From Mytilisepta virgata (lineage: Eukaryota; Mollusca; Bivalvia; Mytilida; Mytilidae), in NCBI GenBank assembly GCA_028015205.1, contig CM051519.1:82047539-82111538 (forward strand): DNA of 64,000 bases, given 5' to 3'. The notes under the pieces are model-generated. The model saw only the letters and a list, made by a program, of their open reading frames with translations, made no database searches and was not told the DNA's origin. The stretch's first letter is position 1; each line of letters opens with the position of its first letter. Made by a program: the position numbers and the translations under genes. Of this stretch, positions 45,155-55,219 are shown piece after piece.

Positions 45155-46570
45155 ATAAAATGTGTAAAGTATTCAAACACACCCTTATCCAGGTTGCAAT
45201 TCCAACCAAAACCGTAACTATTCGTAACAATCATAAACAGTGGTTTAGCAGTCAAATACGAAAAGAGATCCGTATTAGAGATCGACTTAGGAAAAAAGCT
45301 CAAAGATATAAGCGTGAGTCGGAAATTTCAATGTACAAAAAACAGAGAAATAAAGTAAATAATATGAAGAAATCAGCTAAAGAGAAATTTGAAAATAATT
45401 TGGATAATATAATTCTAGAAAATGCTTCAAATCCTAAAACATATTGGAAAATAATGAAAATGTTGATAAAATCTAATAAAGGCTCTTATAACATTCCATT
45501 ACTTGTTGTGATGAATTCGAAATTGTTCACGATGACGATGAGAAGTGTTCACTGTTAAATAAATATTTTTGTAAAAAAATCAAGTTTAGAAGAAGATGCT
45601 GTACCACTCCCTCAATTTCCCTCCAGAACTGAAAATGCTATCCACAACATAGAAGTAGATATTACAGATATTATTGATGTTATTCAAACACTTAATCCCA
45701 ATAAAGCGTCTGGTCCCAATGTAATCAGTCATAAAATGTTGAAAATTTGACCCGAAAATAGCTTTTTCTCTTAGTATCATATTAAAAAAATCGATAGATC
45801 AGTGTAAATACCCGACTAACTGGAAAATAGCAAATGTTACGACAATATTTAAGAAGGGTGACTCGTCACTGCCTTCTAATTATAGACCAAATTCATTGAT
45901 AAGTTGTGTTGGTAAAGTAATGGAAAGGGTTGTTTATAAATATGTGTATAACCATCTCCATGTTAACAAATTATTATATGAATATCAGTCGGACTTTCTT
46001 CCAAAATATTCAACTGTACATCAACTACTAGAAATGTACAACTGCGTTTTGAATGCATTAGAAAGAAAAGAAATGAGTTGTTTTGTTTATTGTGATTTTT
46101 CAAAGGCATTTGATAAAGTTTGGCATAGAGGGTTGATACATAAATTGAATAGCTATGGAACCCGTGGAAATTTACTTAGTTGGTTTAATAATTATTTGTT
46201 GGGAAGGCAACAAAAGGTTGTAATTAAAAACTCCTCTTCCTCGTTGTGTCATATTTCCGCGGAGTTCCCCAAGGTTCTGTACTAGAACCTCTTCTTTTTG
46301 TAATTTATATTAATGATATTGCTGACAAACTTAATTCTTTATGTAGACTTTTTGCAGACGATACCTCGTTCAGTTGCTCTAGTGATGATGAACTACATGT
46401 CAAGTCTGTGATTGATCATTACTAGGAGCTGTTGGACGAGTGGTCGAACAAATGGTTAATGAGCTTTAATCCAAACAAAACAGAAATCTTCTCGAACTCA
46501 TATACTCCTAATCTGATCTTTTCGTTAAACGGGCAAGATATTCCAATAGTTACAACTCATAAACAATTTG
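45121..46570 (+). pseudogene. LINE linker and reverse transcriptase domain
   Basis: A basic linker (RKEIRIRDRLRKKAQRYKRE) leads after a frame change into RT motifs: DIIDVIQTLNPNKASGPNVI at about 45655-45730, then NYRPNSLISCVGKVMERVVY, YCDFSKAFDKVWHRGL (catalytic Asp of motif A), RGVPQGSVLEPLLFVIYIND after a frameshift near 46255, and LCRLFADDTSF (motif C, FADD). A stop follows at 46423. The catalytic residues remain although the frame does not. Confidence 0.85.
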
Positions 46571-47510
46571 GGGGTTACTTTTAGCAATGATGCGAAATAG
46601 AATAAGCATGTTGAAAATATTAGAAGTGTTACCAAACACATTAATGTTCTTCGTAAATTAAAGTATCAAATAAATCGTGGGAATTTAGAAAAGCTGTATT
46701 TAGTTTATATAAGACCATTATTTGAGTATGTAAGCGAGGTTTGGGATAGATAACTGTGGGGTCATAAATGCAACAAAATTGGAGTGTTTGCAACATGAAG
46801 CAGCACGAATAATAAAAGGCTTGCCGTCATTCACGAAGTCCGAAATTATTTATCAAGAAATTGGCTGGGAAAAACAGAAGAAAGTTACAAATGTTTTATA
46901 ATATAAAAAATAATTCTGCTCCTGATTATCTTTGTAAACTTATTCCTTCAACAATTCAGAGCACAATAACATACCCCTTCCGTAACGGAGAAGATATACT
47001 CTAGTAATTGTACCTTTTTGTAGGCTCTCTCTTACCAGCGGTTCATATATCCCTGCAACTATAAGGCAATGGAATAATTTGGATTTAAACATAAGAAATG
47101 TCAATTCTATATCAGAATTTAAGAGAAAACTGAAAACCGTTAATCAGGCTAATCTAATACCATCTTACTTCGCATTTGGATCTAGAAAACTAATTGTTAT
47201 TATAACTCAAATAAGGTGTTCTGCTTCTTTTCTAAATCACGATCTCTTTAGAGTAAACATTGTGGCCAGTCCGTCCTGTACCTGCGGCGCTGCGGTTGAA
47301 AATGCACATAACTTATTTTTTAAGTGTAATAAATATTCAAACAGCAGAGCAGTATTGATTAATAACCTGACCTGGTTACCAGAGAATTGCAGTATAAATA
47401 CTGATCTTTTAACCAGAGGCAGTAATGAACTCACCATCGAACAAAATGAAATCATTTTTAAAAATGTGTATGATTATATTAGAAAATCAAACAGATTCCT
47501 GTTCGTCTAA
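46571..47510 (+). pseudogene. LINE ORF2 C-terminus
   Basis: Shifted frames carry RSVTKHINVLRKLKYQ and YLVYIRPLFEYVSEVW, then a 143-codon stretch from 47079 with SPSCTCGAAVENAHNLFF and KCNKYSNSR, the cysteine/histidine knuckle at the end of CR1-type ORF2. The stop is at 47508-47510. Confidence 0.75.
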
Positions 47511-47639
47511 TTAAAATCTGATTCCACACTCATCTCTCTCTTTGTCTCCCTGTCCTCTATTTCTCTTTCTCTATACCTCTCCTCCTCATCCCGTTTAATC
47601 ATTGTAAACCATTGTAATATTGTTATAATAAGCAGATTA

Positions 47640-47695
47640 TATTAGTGTGTATGAATATATATATATATACATACACACACACACTAATATAAACT
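47640..47695. repeat. Inverted microsatellite at the LINE / Penelope junction
   Basis: ttagtgtgtatga at 47643-47655 and its near reverse complement at 47671-47688 flank an (at)n core with (ac)n, forming a hairpin of about 20 bp arms. It marks the point where the 3' ends of the plus-strand LINE and minus-strand Penelope-like element meet. Confidence 0.65.
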
Positions 47696-47704
47696 ATAAA
47701 TCGT

Positions 47705-47749
47705 AATTCCGGACGTTTCAGCCGGTCGCCGGCTTTCCTCAGCGGAATT
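47705..47749 (-). ncRNA. Hammerhead-ribozyme-like motif of the Penelope-like element
   Basis: On the minus strand the order is AATTCCG, CTGAGGA, a 6-bp hairpin (AGCCGG/CCGGCT with loop CGA) preceded by one extra A, GAA, ACGT, C, CGGAATT. This fits a type I hammerhead: stem I of 7 bp (AATTCCG with CGGAATT), the CUGANGA core, stem II, GAA, a very short palindromic stem III (ACGT) that would need a dimer to form, and a GUC cleavage site between 47712 and 47711. Hammerheads in Penelope-like terminal repeats are established; the extra A before stem II departs from the consensus. Confidence 0.7.
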
Positions 47750-48034
47750 TATTATGAGAGTAACTCTTGGTAACATAGATGCGTACATGTAACAATAGAT
47801 GATGTTTTGCGTAACAATAGAGAGAATGAATTACGTTACAATAGAAAATTACTTCCGTTACAGTTCTAGAATTTCAGAATGGAAAAAATTGCCCTAGAAT
47901 AATAAATGTTTAAACTGTTCGTCTAGCAACGGGATTCACTCAAAATGTTAAATATAAATGGATTACTAAATCTTGATACAAAAAGGAAAAGTTCCGACTG
48001 TCCGTGTCCTTTAAACGTCAATTTTAGAATTTAG

Positions 48035-48415
48035 TCAATTTGGATGTAGCGTATTTAGTTTTTTAATCCAAAACGATTCTCTCACTTTCCGATAAGTGTC
48101 ACTCCCGTATACTTTTTCAACGCCTTTAATCTTTAAATCCTCTGATGAATGGTTTGTGGAGTTGAAATGAACGGCGACAGGATCGGACCTTTTCGTTCGG
48201 ATCATTGAAAAATTCAGAATCATCCGTTGATACAACGATTCAGTTTGTCCCACGTAAACTGTTTTATTACAAGAATCACAGAATATGTAATAAATAACAT
48301 TTGCCGAGTGACAGTTTATGTAACCTTTTACTTTATATTGTCTATTTTCCACATCTGTAAATATAGTTGATTCCACCATATGCGGGCAAACAACACAGTT
48401 TTTATCACACGGTTC
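48035..48415 (-). pseudogene. GIY-YIG endonuclease of the Penelope-like element
   Basis: The frame opens with a cysteine motif CDKNCVVCPHM (about 48412-48380), then SANVIYYIFCDSCNKTVYVGQ, the GIY-YIG core (here YYI and YVG), TESLYQR and AVHFNSTNHSSEDLKI. It nicks target DNA in the mobile element. The C-terminus is apparently intact to the stop at 48035. Confidence 0.85.
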
Positions 48416-48446
48416 CGATACATTCTTAGTTTTATAAAAAATGTTG

Positions 48447-48740
48447 TTATGTTTTTTTGTGGATAAGAATGTCTTTCAAATTTTTATCACCTTTAAAAGC
48501 AACCAATGGTGGTCTCTGAAATACTGTCTTCATGCGTTCAGACTGGTGTAGTGTTTTCATCCTATTACGTAAAATTTTATGAACATTTGGAAGTCCATCT
48601 GAATATGTTAATACCAAAGGGACGATGTCATCTTTCTTTCGTGTGTTGTATTTTAGTAGGCCGCTGCGGTTTAGTTTATCAACCCTATTTAATTGTGAAT
48701 TAATTGTATCTTCTTTGTAACCTCTTCTTTTCAACTGCAC
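48447..48740 (-). pseudogene. Penelope-like RT thumb region
   Basis: The block IVPLVLTYSDGLPNVHKIL, FQRPPLVAFKGDKNLKDILI matches the thumb of Penelope-like RTs, where VPLVLTYHP...PPxVAFRRxKNLKD is conserved. It is frame-shifted relative to both neighbours. Confidence 0.82.
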
Positions 48741-48782
48741 CTTGATATCGTTTTTTCTTGTGTTATATTTTTCTTCAGTTGA

Positions 48783-49756
48783 TCATATCCTTTTTACCCG
48801 AACACCAAGTCTGTACGGAATCGCTTCCTTTACATTTTTAGGGTGATTCGAACTCATAAGTAAGTATTGATGTTTATCCATGGGTTTTGTAAATAAATCA
48901 GTTTGTATGTAACCATCTTTTATACTTACACTGACATCCAAAAATTCAATTTCTCGCTCAGACCAACGTAATTCAATTTTAATTCTTGGATGGATCGAAT
49001 TGGCTAGTTCAACGAATTCTATCAGTTTTTCATGCCCGTGACACCATAAACCCCAAACATCGTCAACATAGCGCCAATACTGTTCCGGTTGTAATTTAGA
49101 TTTTTGAAACAACTGATTTTCCCAATGTCCTAAATATGTGCTTGCGTAATTGAGACCCAAGTGCGATCCGATTGCCGTCCCTTCAGTTTGTAAATAATGT
49201 TTTTGGTTAAACGAGAACGTGTTGTTTTCTAAAACTATATCCAACATTGCTAAAACATCCGGCGTAGGAAATGTATTTTTGGTGCGGGTCTGTAGAGCTT
49301 TTTCACGCGCTTTTCTGGCTTCTTCTCTTGGTACGCTAGGGTACAACAACTTTACATCTAAACAAAACATAAGGGTTCCTGGTTTTAAAGGTTGATGCAC
49401 ACTTTGTAGCTTATTAAGAAAGTCGGTTGTGTCTTTGATAAAACTTGGTAATTTTTTAACGTTTTCATCTAATTCTCCCTCTACGATTTCCGCTAGTTTT
49501 TCTGTAGGCGTAACGGATTTCCTGATTTATGTATTTTTGGATTTCCTTGTACCTTGCCTGTTCTGCAATCTTTCGGTATTAGATATTGTTTCATGTCGTT
49601 TGTTATTACGTTTCTCTTGTACATATTATCTACTAATTTTTTGATGCGGTTTTCTATCTTTCTTATGTCGTCGGTTTGAACTTCCTTGTAAGTTGTAGAA
49701 TCTGCTATTTGTGTTTCTATTTCTTCCAAATACTCACTTGAATTTAGTATAACCAA
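48783..49756 (-). pseudogene. Penelope-like reverse transcriptase core
   Basis: The fingers block 49756-49493 contains YLIPKDCRTGKVQGNPKIHK, and the palm block 49400-48783 contains FCLDVKLLYPSVPREEA (motif A), TEGTAIGSHLGLNYASTYL (motif B), YWRYVDDVWGLW (motif C with catalytic YVDD) and IEFLDVSVSIKDG. Catalytic aspartates are intact. A frameshift near 49500 and a stop near 48785 break the frame. Confidence 0.88.
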
Positions 49757-49778
49757 CCCCGATCCTTTGTCCTTGGTC

Positions 49779-50180
49779 TTATGATAATGGATTCATTAGT
49801 TCTTTTACGGCTTGCTCTTCCTTTTTCGTAATGTTCATTTTAAAATACCTCTTTAAACCCTTAATGATGTCATTCTTTACCTCTTCGATGTACTGATCGA
49901 GCCATCTATCTCTGCCTGGTTTTGGCGTCCATGTCTTTTTTCGTTTTTTCTTGTCATATTTATCATTTTCTTGACTGTCATTGTTTTCTTTATTCTCTTC
50001 GTTTTGATTATAGAAAAACTCCCGTAATCTCATACGCCGCTCCCACAGTTTTAAATCGGTCAGTAGTTTAGTTATATCAATTTGAAGTTTTGTAGGAACA
50101 AATTTTAAACCTTTTGACAAAATTTTGGTTTGATCTTTGGTCAACTTCTTACTTGAATGATTAAATATTTCTGTTATCAT
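49779..50180 (-). pseudogene. Penelope-like N-terminal domain
   Basis: The peptide has NHSSKKLTKDQTKILSKGLK followed by FVPTK, the conserved 'x-LS-GLxFxPT' block at the start of Penelope-like polyproteins, then a lysine-rich stretch (KKKRKKTWTPKPGRDRW). The frame breaks at 49779 before the fingers region. Confidence 0.8.
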
Positions 50181-50506
50181 GTTTGTTTTAGTTGTTTTCT
50201 TCTTTCTTTCTATAAAACTTTCATTATCTACTCACTTAATTCCAATGTCTTTTTCTATTTCTTGTGTTAAATTATCCGAGTAACCTTTATTACCAGAAGT
50301 TAAATCAGTTGTATTGCTTTCCGTATTGTTTGTGGTTTCATCACAGTTTCAAGGTCGTGTTTCTTTAATCATTAAGTTGTAGTGAATATATTATTTTCAT
50401 GTCGAATTGCAATGAAGGGCCTTTTATGGTCACATTTTTCATTTCGTGAATACATTGTCCATTCTCTTTGATGTCCAATCTCCATCTCTACAAAAATATC
50501 AATACC

Positions 50507-51877
50507 ACTAGACACTGAACCCGCGCGAGCGCGGGAAAATAAGCATTTTTAAAAAAAATTTTTTGTGGTGGCCATATTGACTTTAAAAAGTTTTTGCGGC
50601 CATGGCATTCGTGGAACAGGAACTCAATGTGGATGTTGTGGCAGGCTTCCCATAAACTTTCCTGTCAAGTAGGTGGTATCAACTGATGTCTATATATGCT
50701 GTAGTATTCCAGAAATGGATGTTAATGCAAACTTTAACCAAAGTCAATGAAGCGTGAAATGTAGGTCAACGTGACCTAATTGTCATATGGTTGTTCGTTA
50801 CTACCGAAGAAGTATCCACTGATGAAGTAGACTGTATGTCACGTAGAATTACCAAAATGGACCTTAAGGTTCCATCATAGTCAAAATCTATGACGAAAAT
50901 ACAACCACATAAATTGTCAATATGTTTATGTTACAATTAATTCTGAACTCGAACTTGATGAAAAGCTTTCATTAAATACTCATTTCATAATGCATTACCT
51001 TTTTCATTCAGAATAAATATGAAAAAGAATATGAATAAACATTTCCTTAGTGACGGATGAATTTTTCAAAAGATGCCGTGAGTTAAATAGAGCATATTTT
51101 TGGAAAATAATTGTTCCAATTGTTCATTGTCATCATGGGCAGGGCAAGCGAGGCTTAATTTCACAAATAAATCCAACAGACGATAAAAGCATTTTTAGTG
51201 TGTGGCTGTGTATGCTGTCCACGTTTATAAAGATGTCCGAGATAAATTTCGTTATTAATGATAAAGATGACCATTTGTTAAAAATATTTTTATCTAGGGC
51301 TTACAGGGAATTTTATGGTAGAGATATATTTAGACAGGTCATATGACAAATAATGTAAAAATGGATAATGGTTGGTTTTATCACTTTGTGCAAAGTAAAC
51401 ATCCGAGCAATCCAAAAAACAACTAAGTTAGGAATTCCTCTGAACTTTGCCTTACTTCTTCATAATCTTCAAAGTTCATAATGTTTATAGTTAGGAGAAA
51501 TTGCATTACTGTAGAAAAAACAATCCTGAATACATGAAGCGGAAACATCCCACTCGAAGGAGAATGTTTTTAATTTGTTTTACTCTTCTTCCGTAATTTC
51601 AAACAAAAATACATTTAAAATATGTGCATAATTGTTTATTTAAACCAATGTGTTAAAATGATGCATTCGAGAACCTTCTAAGGGATATGTTGGGAGAATT
51701 CATACCGGAAAAGTCCATGCAAATTCCATTTGCACATAAACAAAACTGCAGTTTAAATTTATAAATGCAGATTGTCAAATCCGATAATAACCTTTATAAT
51801 CTGAACCATACATCGTTTATTTTGAACCACGCGTTTTGCCGCCTATTCGGCTAATTCGTAAATTTAGTATTATAGAT
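50507..51877 (+). repeat. Left inverted arm
   Basis: Begins actagacactgaac, then a perfect GC hairpin at 50520-50535 (cccgcgc-ga-gcgcggg), and ends tagtattatagat. A 98-codon frame at 51050-51346 in this arm is broken by stops in the other arm, so it is unlikely to be a conserved gene. Confidence 0.9.
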
Positions 51878-52344
51878 ACCTGTGGGACGCTGCAAAAATT
51901 TCTGCTTCCGTCGCATAAGAAGATTCCCGTCCGTCCATTTTTTTTCATATTTGATATGTGATTTTCAAAGTCTGATGTGAAGTTTTCATAAAAAGACTTA
52001 TCCCTTTTAAGTTCTTCAACGCATTGTTGTCTTATCTTTGAATGTTGTGTTTGATTGCCAAAAAAGTAGTGCGACAAGCAACGGAAAAAACAATTCCCGT
52101 CTCCATTTACTTTGATTATTTTTGATTCCGCATCTATCGGATCTTGTAATGGTTCCGTCACCATCTTATTCCTTGAAAATGTCTTCTTTAAAACCCCCAT
52201 CTTCCGTTCTTTTCCCGATCGCAATCGTTTTTCTTGCTTCAGAATGTATTGGTTAGTCTGATATTTAAATTCCTTAAACTGAGTGCATGATAATTGTTTT
52301 TCAGCATTGGATTCTTCTTGTAAAACTATGCTACTAATCTCAAA
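51817..52344 (-). pseudogene. OTU cysteine-protease domain, truncated
   Basis: The minus-strand frame opens after a TAA at about 52345 with no ATG, reads QYILKQEKRLRSGKERKMG, then IIKVNGDGNCFFRCLSHYFF, the catalytic D-G-N-C motif of the OTU family, and EELKRDKSFYENFTSDF. In an A run near 51945 the frame slips: the continuation YATEAEIFAAS, which belongs to the OTU fold, is in another frame, and the reading then enters the inverted arm and stops. The His-containing end of the domain is missing. OTU domains occur in deubiquitinases and in several transposon families; position inside the foldback favours a transposon gene. Confidence 0.75.
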
Positions 52345-53345
52345 TTATATATGTGTGTGTGTACGTATGTAATGTATACTCTACTATTGTTATGAATGTT
52401 AATATATTAAGCGAAGACTTCATAAGTATGATTTACTTGTGTCTGATCCTTTTGTTGTGTTTTATAGCAATAAAATATGTTTAAACTAAGCCCACTGGGC
52501 AATTAGACTTATATCTGGGCTGCAACCAAGGGATTTACTAACATGGTGATAAAACATTATTTATCATTTGAAATTTACGACTTTAACCATAGCAAATTCG
52601 ATAGTATACATATATATTTCGTCAATCCGAAGTACATTATTTATTAAACATCTTGGTTGAAAACTCAACATTGAATCAATATAGTACTATTTGTGGAAGC
52701 ATCTGAAAAAACTACAAGAACTATGCAATTCTTGCAAAATCAATTAACGCAAAAGATAAGAGCAAAATAACATTACGGCAACCTAAGCAACAACCATTTC
52801 TATTCTCTTAAATTACTTCTACTGATATGTCTTGTATTAATATATTCTAGCTGATGGAATGTTTTTGTGATTGTGTTAAATACAGCTACTTTAAGAATAA
52901 AAGTGCCTACTTTTCTATCTTGACATACAGCTTCGGGTAATTTTCTTGATTGTAAAGATGCAATGTAATTCGTGTAAATTCCAAAAGCTTTAAGTAGTCA
53001 AATTGGTCATAATCTCCCTTGCAATTTTCGGCGTCGATTCTAATCATTACTTCTTAGAAAATTTCATCGAGTCTTACTATTGGAGACTCTCGCGTCGTAT
53101 TGATCACTGCCGATGCCTCCGGAGTGATTGGAATCGTCTGTCAGAATAGATGTTTCAATTACACACCTTAGTCAGCAGGTTATGAAATTAATAGCAATCG
53201 ATTTGTTAAATCTGTAACCGTTAGAACAATAAGAGGATCCTTATAAATTATATGGACTGTGTAATAAACAAATTCTAAAGTCCAAGCTTTACAAGTCTGA
53301 GACCCTTATTCTCAAAGGAGGTTAACAACAACAGGAAATTAAAAA
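52345..53345. other. Interior of the foldback, unassigned
   Basis: No exon is recognised. The 300 bases before 53346 would be the promoter of the stress-protein exon. A tgtgtgtgtacgtatgta microsatellite lies near 52351-52370. Confidence 0.4.
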
Positions 53346-53433
53346 ATGGCCGATAGTGAAAAAGCAGAATCTGACCAACGCATTGTTGTTATGGCAGTGG
53401 ACAATAGCGAAAATTCAATGTGGGCATTTACAT
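53346..53433 (+). CDS. Universal stress protein family, first exon only
   Basis: ATG at 53346 in a good context (aaaaatggc) opens 29 codons plus one base, ending at a GTAAGT donor (53434). The peptide MADSEKAESDQRIVVMAVDN continues SENSMWAFT, the beta-1 strand and nucleotide-binding Asp of universal stress proteins (VxxAVDxSxxSxxAxxW); the next base would begin the Trp codon. These small proteins bind ATP and are highly expanded in bivalves. I found no later exon in the window, although 10 kb follow. The exon lies between the arms of the 6.1-kb foldback, so it may be a captured fragment, or the first exon of a gene with a long intron. Confidence 0.7.
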
Positions 53434-55219
53434 GTAAGTTAAATTTGTAACTATGCTTCAATTTCTACATCATCCGATCGAACAAATGATAAATTATAGA
53501 ACTTGAAATATTGCTAATATGTCATAATATACGGAAACTTTCAAATTTAAAATCACTTGAAAATATTGGTAAATCCGTGCAATGTCCTAATGTAATTCTA
53601 TAACAATATTTATGACAGAAGGCTATGGTGGTTTTTAAGTTAGTTCAGATTGAATCAGCATGTAAGACTGAGCTGAAATATTACATTTGATCAAATTTAT
53701 TTAAGAGTATAAAAAATTATATGACGAAGAAAAAATAGCCGTATTGTAAATTATTTGAAATTTCTCATTCAATGTTTTTTTCTCTAATATGTTGACGTTA
53801 AATGCACTGGACTACTGGTACATGTGGTAGCGGTAATTTAATTTGGTCATCACATTATAAATCTCTGTCAGACCTGTTCAGCAAACTTCAACACTGTTAG
53901 CATTTATCTTTGATGTCAGCAAAATATTTCTAGTACCATTTATTGGTGTAATTAAATATATCAAAGTAGAAATAATGAGACGGTGTTATCTCGTAATAAA
54001 ACACTTCTATCAATAATATACACGCGTAAACATTCCAACCTCCCTGTTTTATAATTAATTATCAAATCATCAAGTAATTACAAAGGATTATATCATAGAA
54101 ATAAGGCACAAATCAACAATTTCCACCCAGGTCAATAATCATACATGATTTAATTTCAAACAACAAGCTACAAATAGGTTTAAATGTAAATTACAGGTAA
54201 GGGAACTTTGGGCTCAAGTTGGGGGTAAGTCATAGGTAATATTTGCATTAATAAAACTAACATACTTATAAGATTAAGTTTTTTCTCTCAATTTAAAAAC
54301 AATAAATATAGCTGAAGTAAAACATTTTGAGGGCTATCGTTTTAGAAAATGGTATATGTCGTCTACAGCCATTCAAGTTCAAAGAAGAACACCTTGATGT
54401 TAGGTTTTCTTCGAATATTTTTGGGTAAAACACGGTTAAAGTTCAGTAGTAATAATTCTTTTTTTTATTTTATACTTTTCAATACATTTTTTTGTTATAT
54501 TTCCATGAAGAAGTTATGTCTTTTTAGCCATACCTGTACAAATGATAGCGTGACTACAACTTTTATAGTTTCCTTATCTCATATATACCTTTGACTTTGC
54601 GTTCCAAATAATTTCCGTGTCTTCAACTCACTTGATTTTTCACCGAGAAATATCTTGTTATTAGTTTGAAGTTGCGTTAGACGTTTCAGTTGAATAAGGG
54701 GGCACTTCGGTAAATAGCTGGAACAATTTCGACAGAGGAAAGTAGTACAAAATAATTCCTATGGGTTTCGGCGTCGATCTGTCATAACTAATGCCACAAT
54801 CTAAAGCATTAAAAAGTGAAATTATTCTGGAAAGGAATGAATACTCTGCGAAATACACTTAATAACCCTTAAAAGTTTCTAGAACTGGACATATTAATGC
54901 GCCTGTAATTTTAGGTATTCAGTTTGAAGTGATGGGGCAAATTATCACAGAAAAATTTGAAACGAGAAAAAATTTCTTATTTGGTAAGCAATGTACTATT
55001 CAAGTACAATTTTCTAAGACAGCTTTCATTTGAAAAACATGTCAACATATTGCCCGACTTGGGAAAATTCATTTTATATTTTTCTCAAATTATTGAAAAT
55101 GACGATAAACGGGGCTCGATTTAGTGGTGTGCCTTCTTAAGAGCATGTGGCATTGAAAATCCGGTTTGCTCTAAATCCGACATTTTTTTTTGTTTTATGA
55201 TGGAGTGTTGTTTCAAATC
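53434..55219. other. Interior of the foldback, gene-free
   Basis: AT-rich DNA with no recognised exon. The 81-codon frame at 54349-54594 and the minus-strand frame at 54661-54858 have no family resemblance. I looked for a second stress-protein exon after each plausible acceptor and found none. Confidence 0.4.

Larger units (their letters stand above)
42300..47642 (+). mobile_element. CR1-like LINE, near full length but broken
   Basis: In order on the plus strand are an ORF1 remnant, a hydrophobic leader with a 2A-like motif, an apurinic-type endonuclease, a linker, a reverse transcriptase and a C-terminal CxC...H...C knuckle. All are spread over several frames with stops and frameshifts, so the copy is dead. 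The order and the 2A-like leader match CR1-clade elements of molluscs and echinoderms. It carries an unrelated repeat insertion at about 44600-44885. The 3' end meets the Penelope-like element at 47640. Confidence 0.8.
47696..50370 (-). mobile_element. Penelope-like element with GIY-YIG endonuclease
   Basis: Read on the minus strand: N-terminal domain (50180-49779), RT fingers (49756-49493), RT palm (49400-48783), thumb/linker (48740-48447), zinc-motif linker and GIY-YIG endonuclease (about 48415-48035), then a hammerhead-like fold (47749-47705). This is the order of endonuclease-positive Penelope-like elements. Four or five frame changes separate the blocks, so it is inactive. Only one copy of the terminal region is visible; the 5' partner of the usual pseudo-LTR is absent. 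Confidence 0.88.

Noticed and set aside
50371..50506. Second hammerhead copy at the 5' end of the Penelope-like element
   Set aside because: I searched for the CTGANGA...GAAAC pattern on both strands and did not find it, so the element appears 5'-truncated.
51050..51346. 98-codon frame in the left inverted arm as a gene
   Set aside because: The matching region of the right arm carries indels and stops in the same frame, and no family is recognisable.
54905..54935. Second universal stress protein exon after ttttag at 54911-54916
   Set aside because: The junction does not restore the expected Trp codon and the frame hits a stop within four codons.
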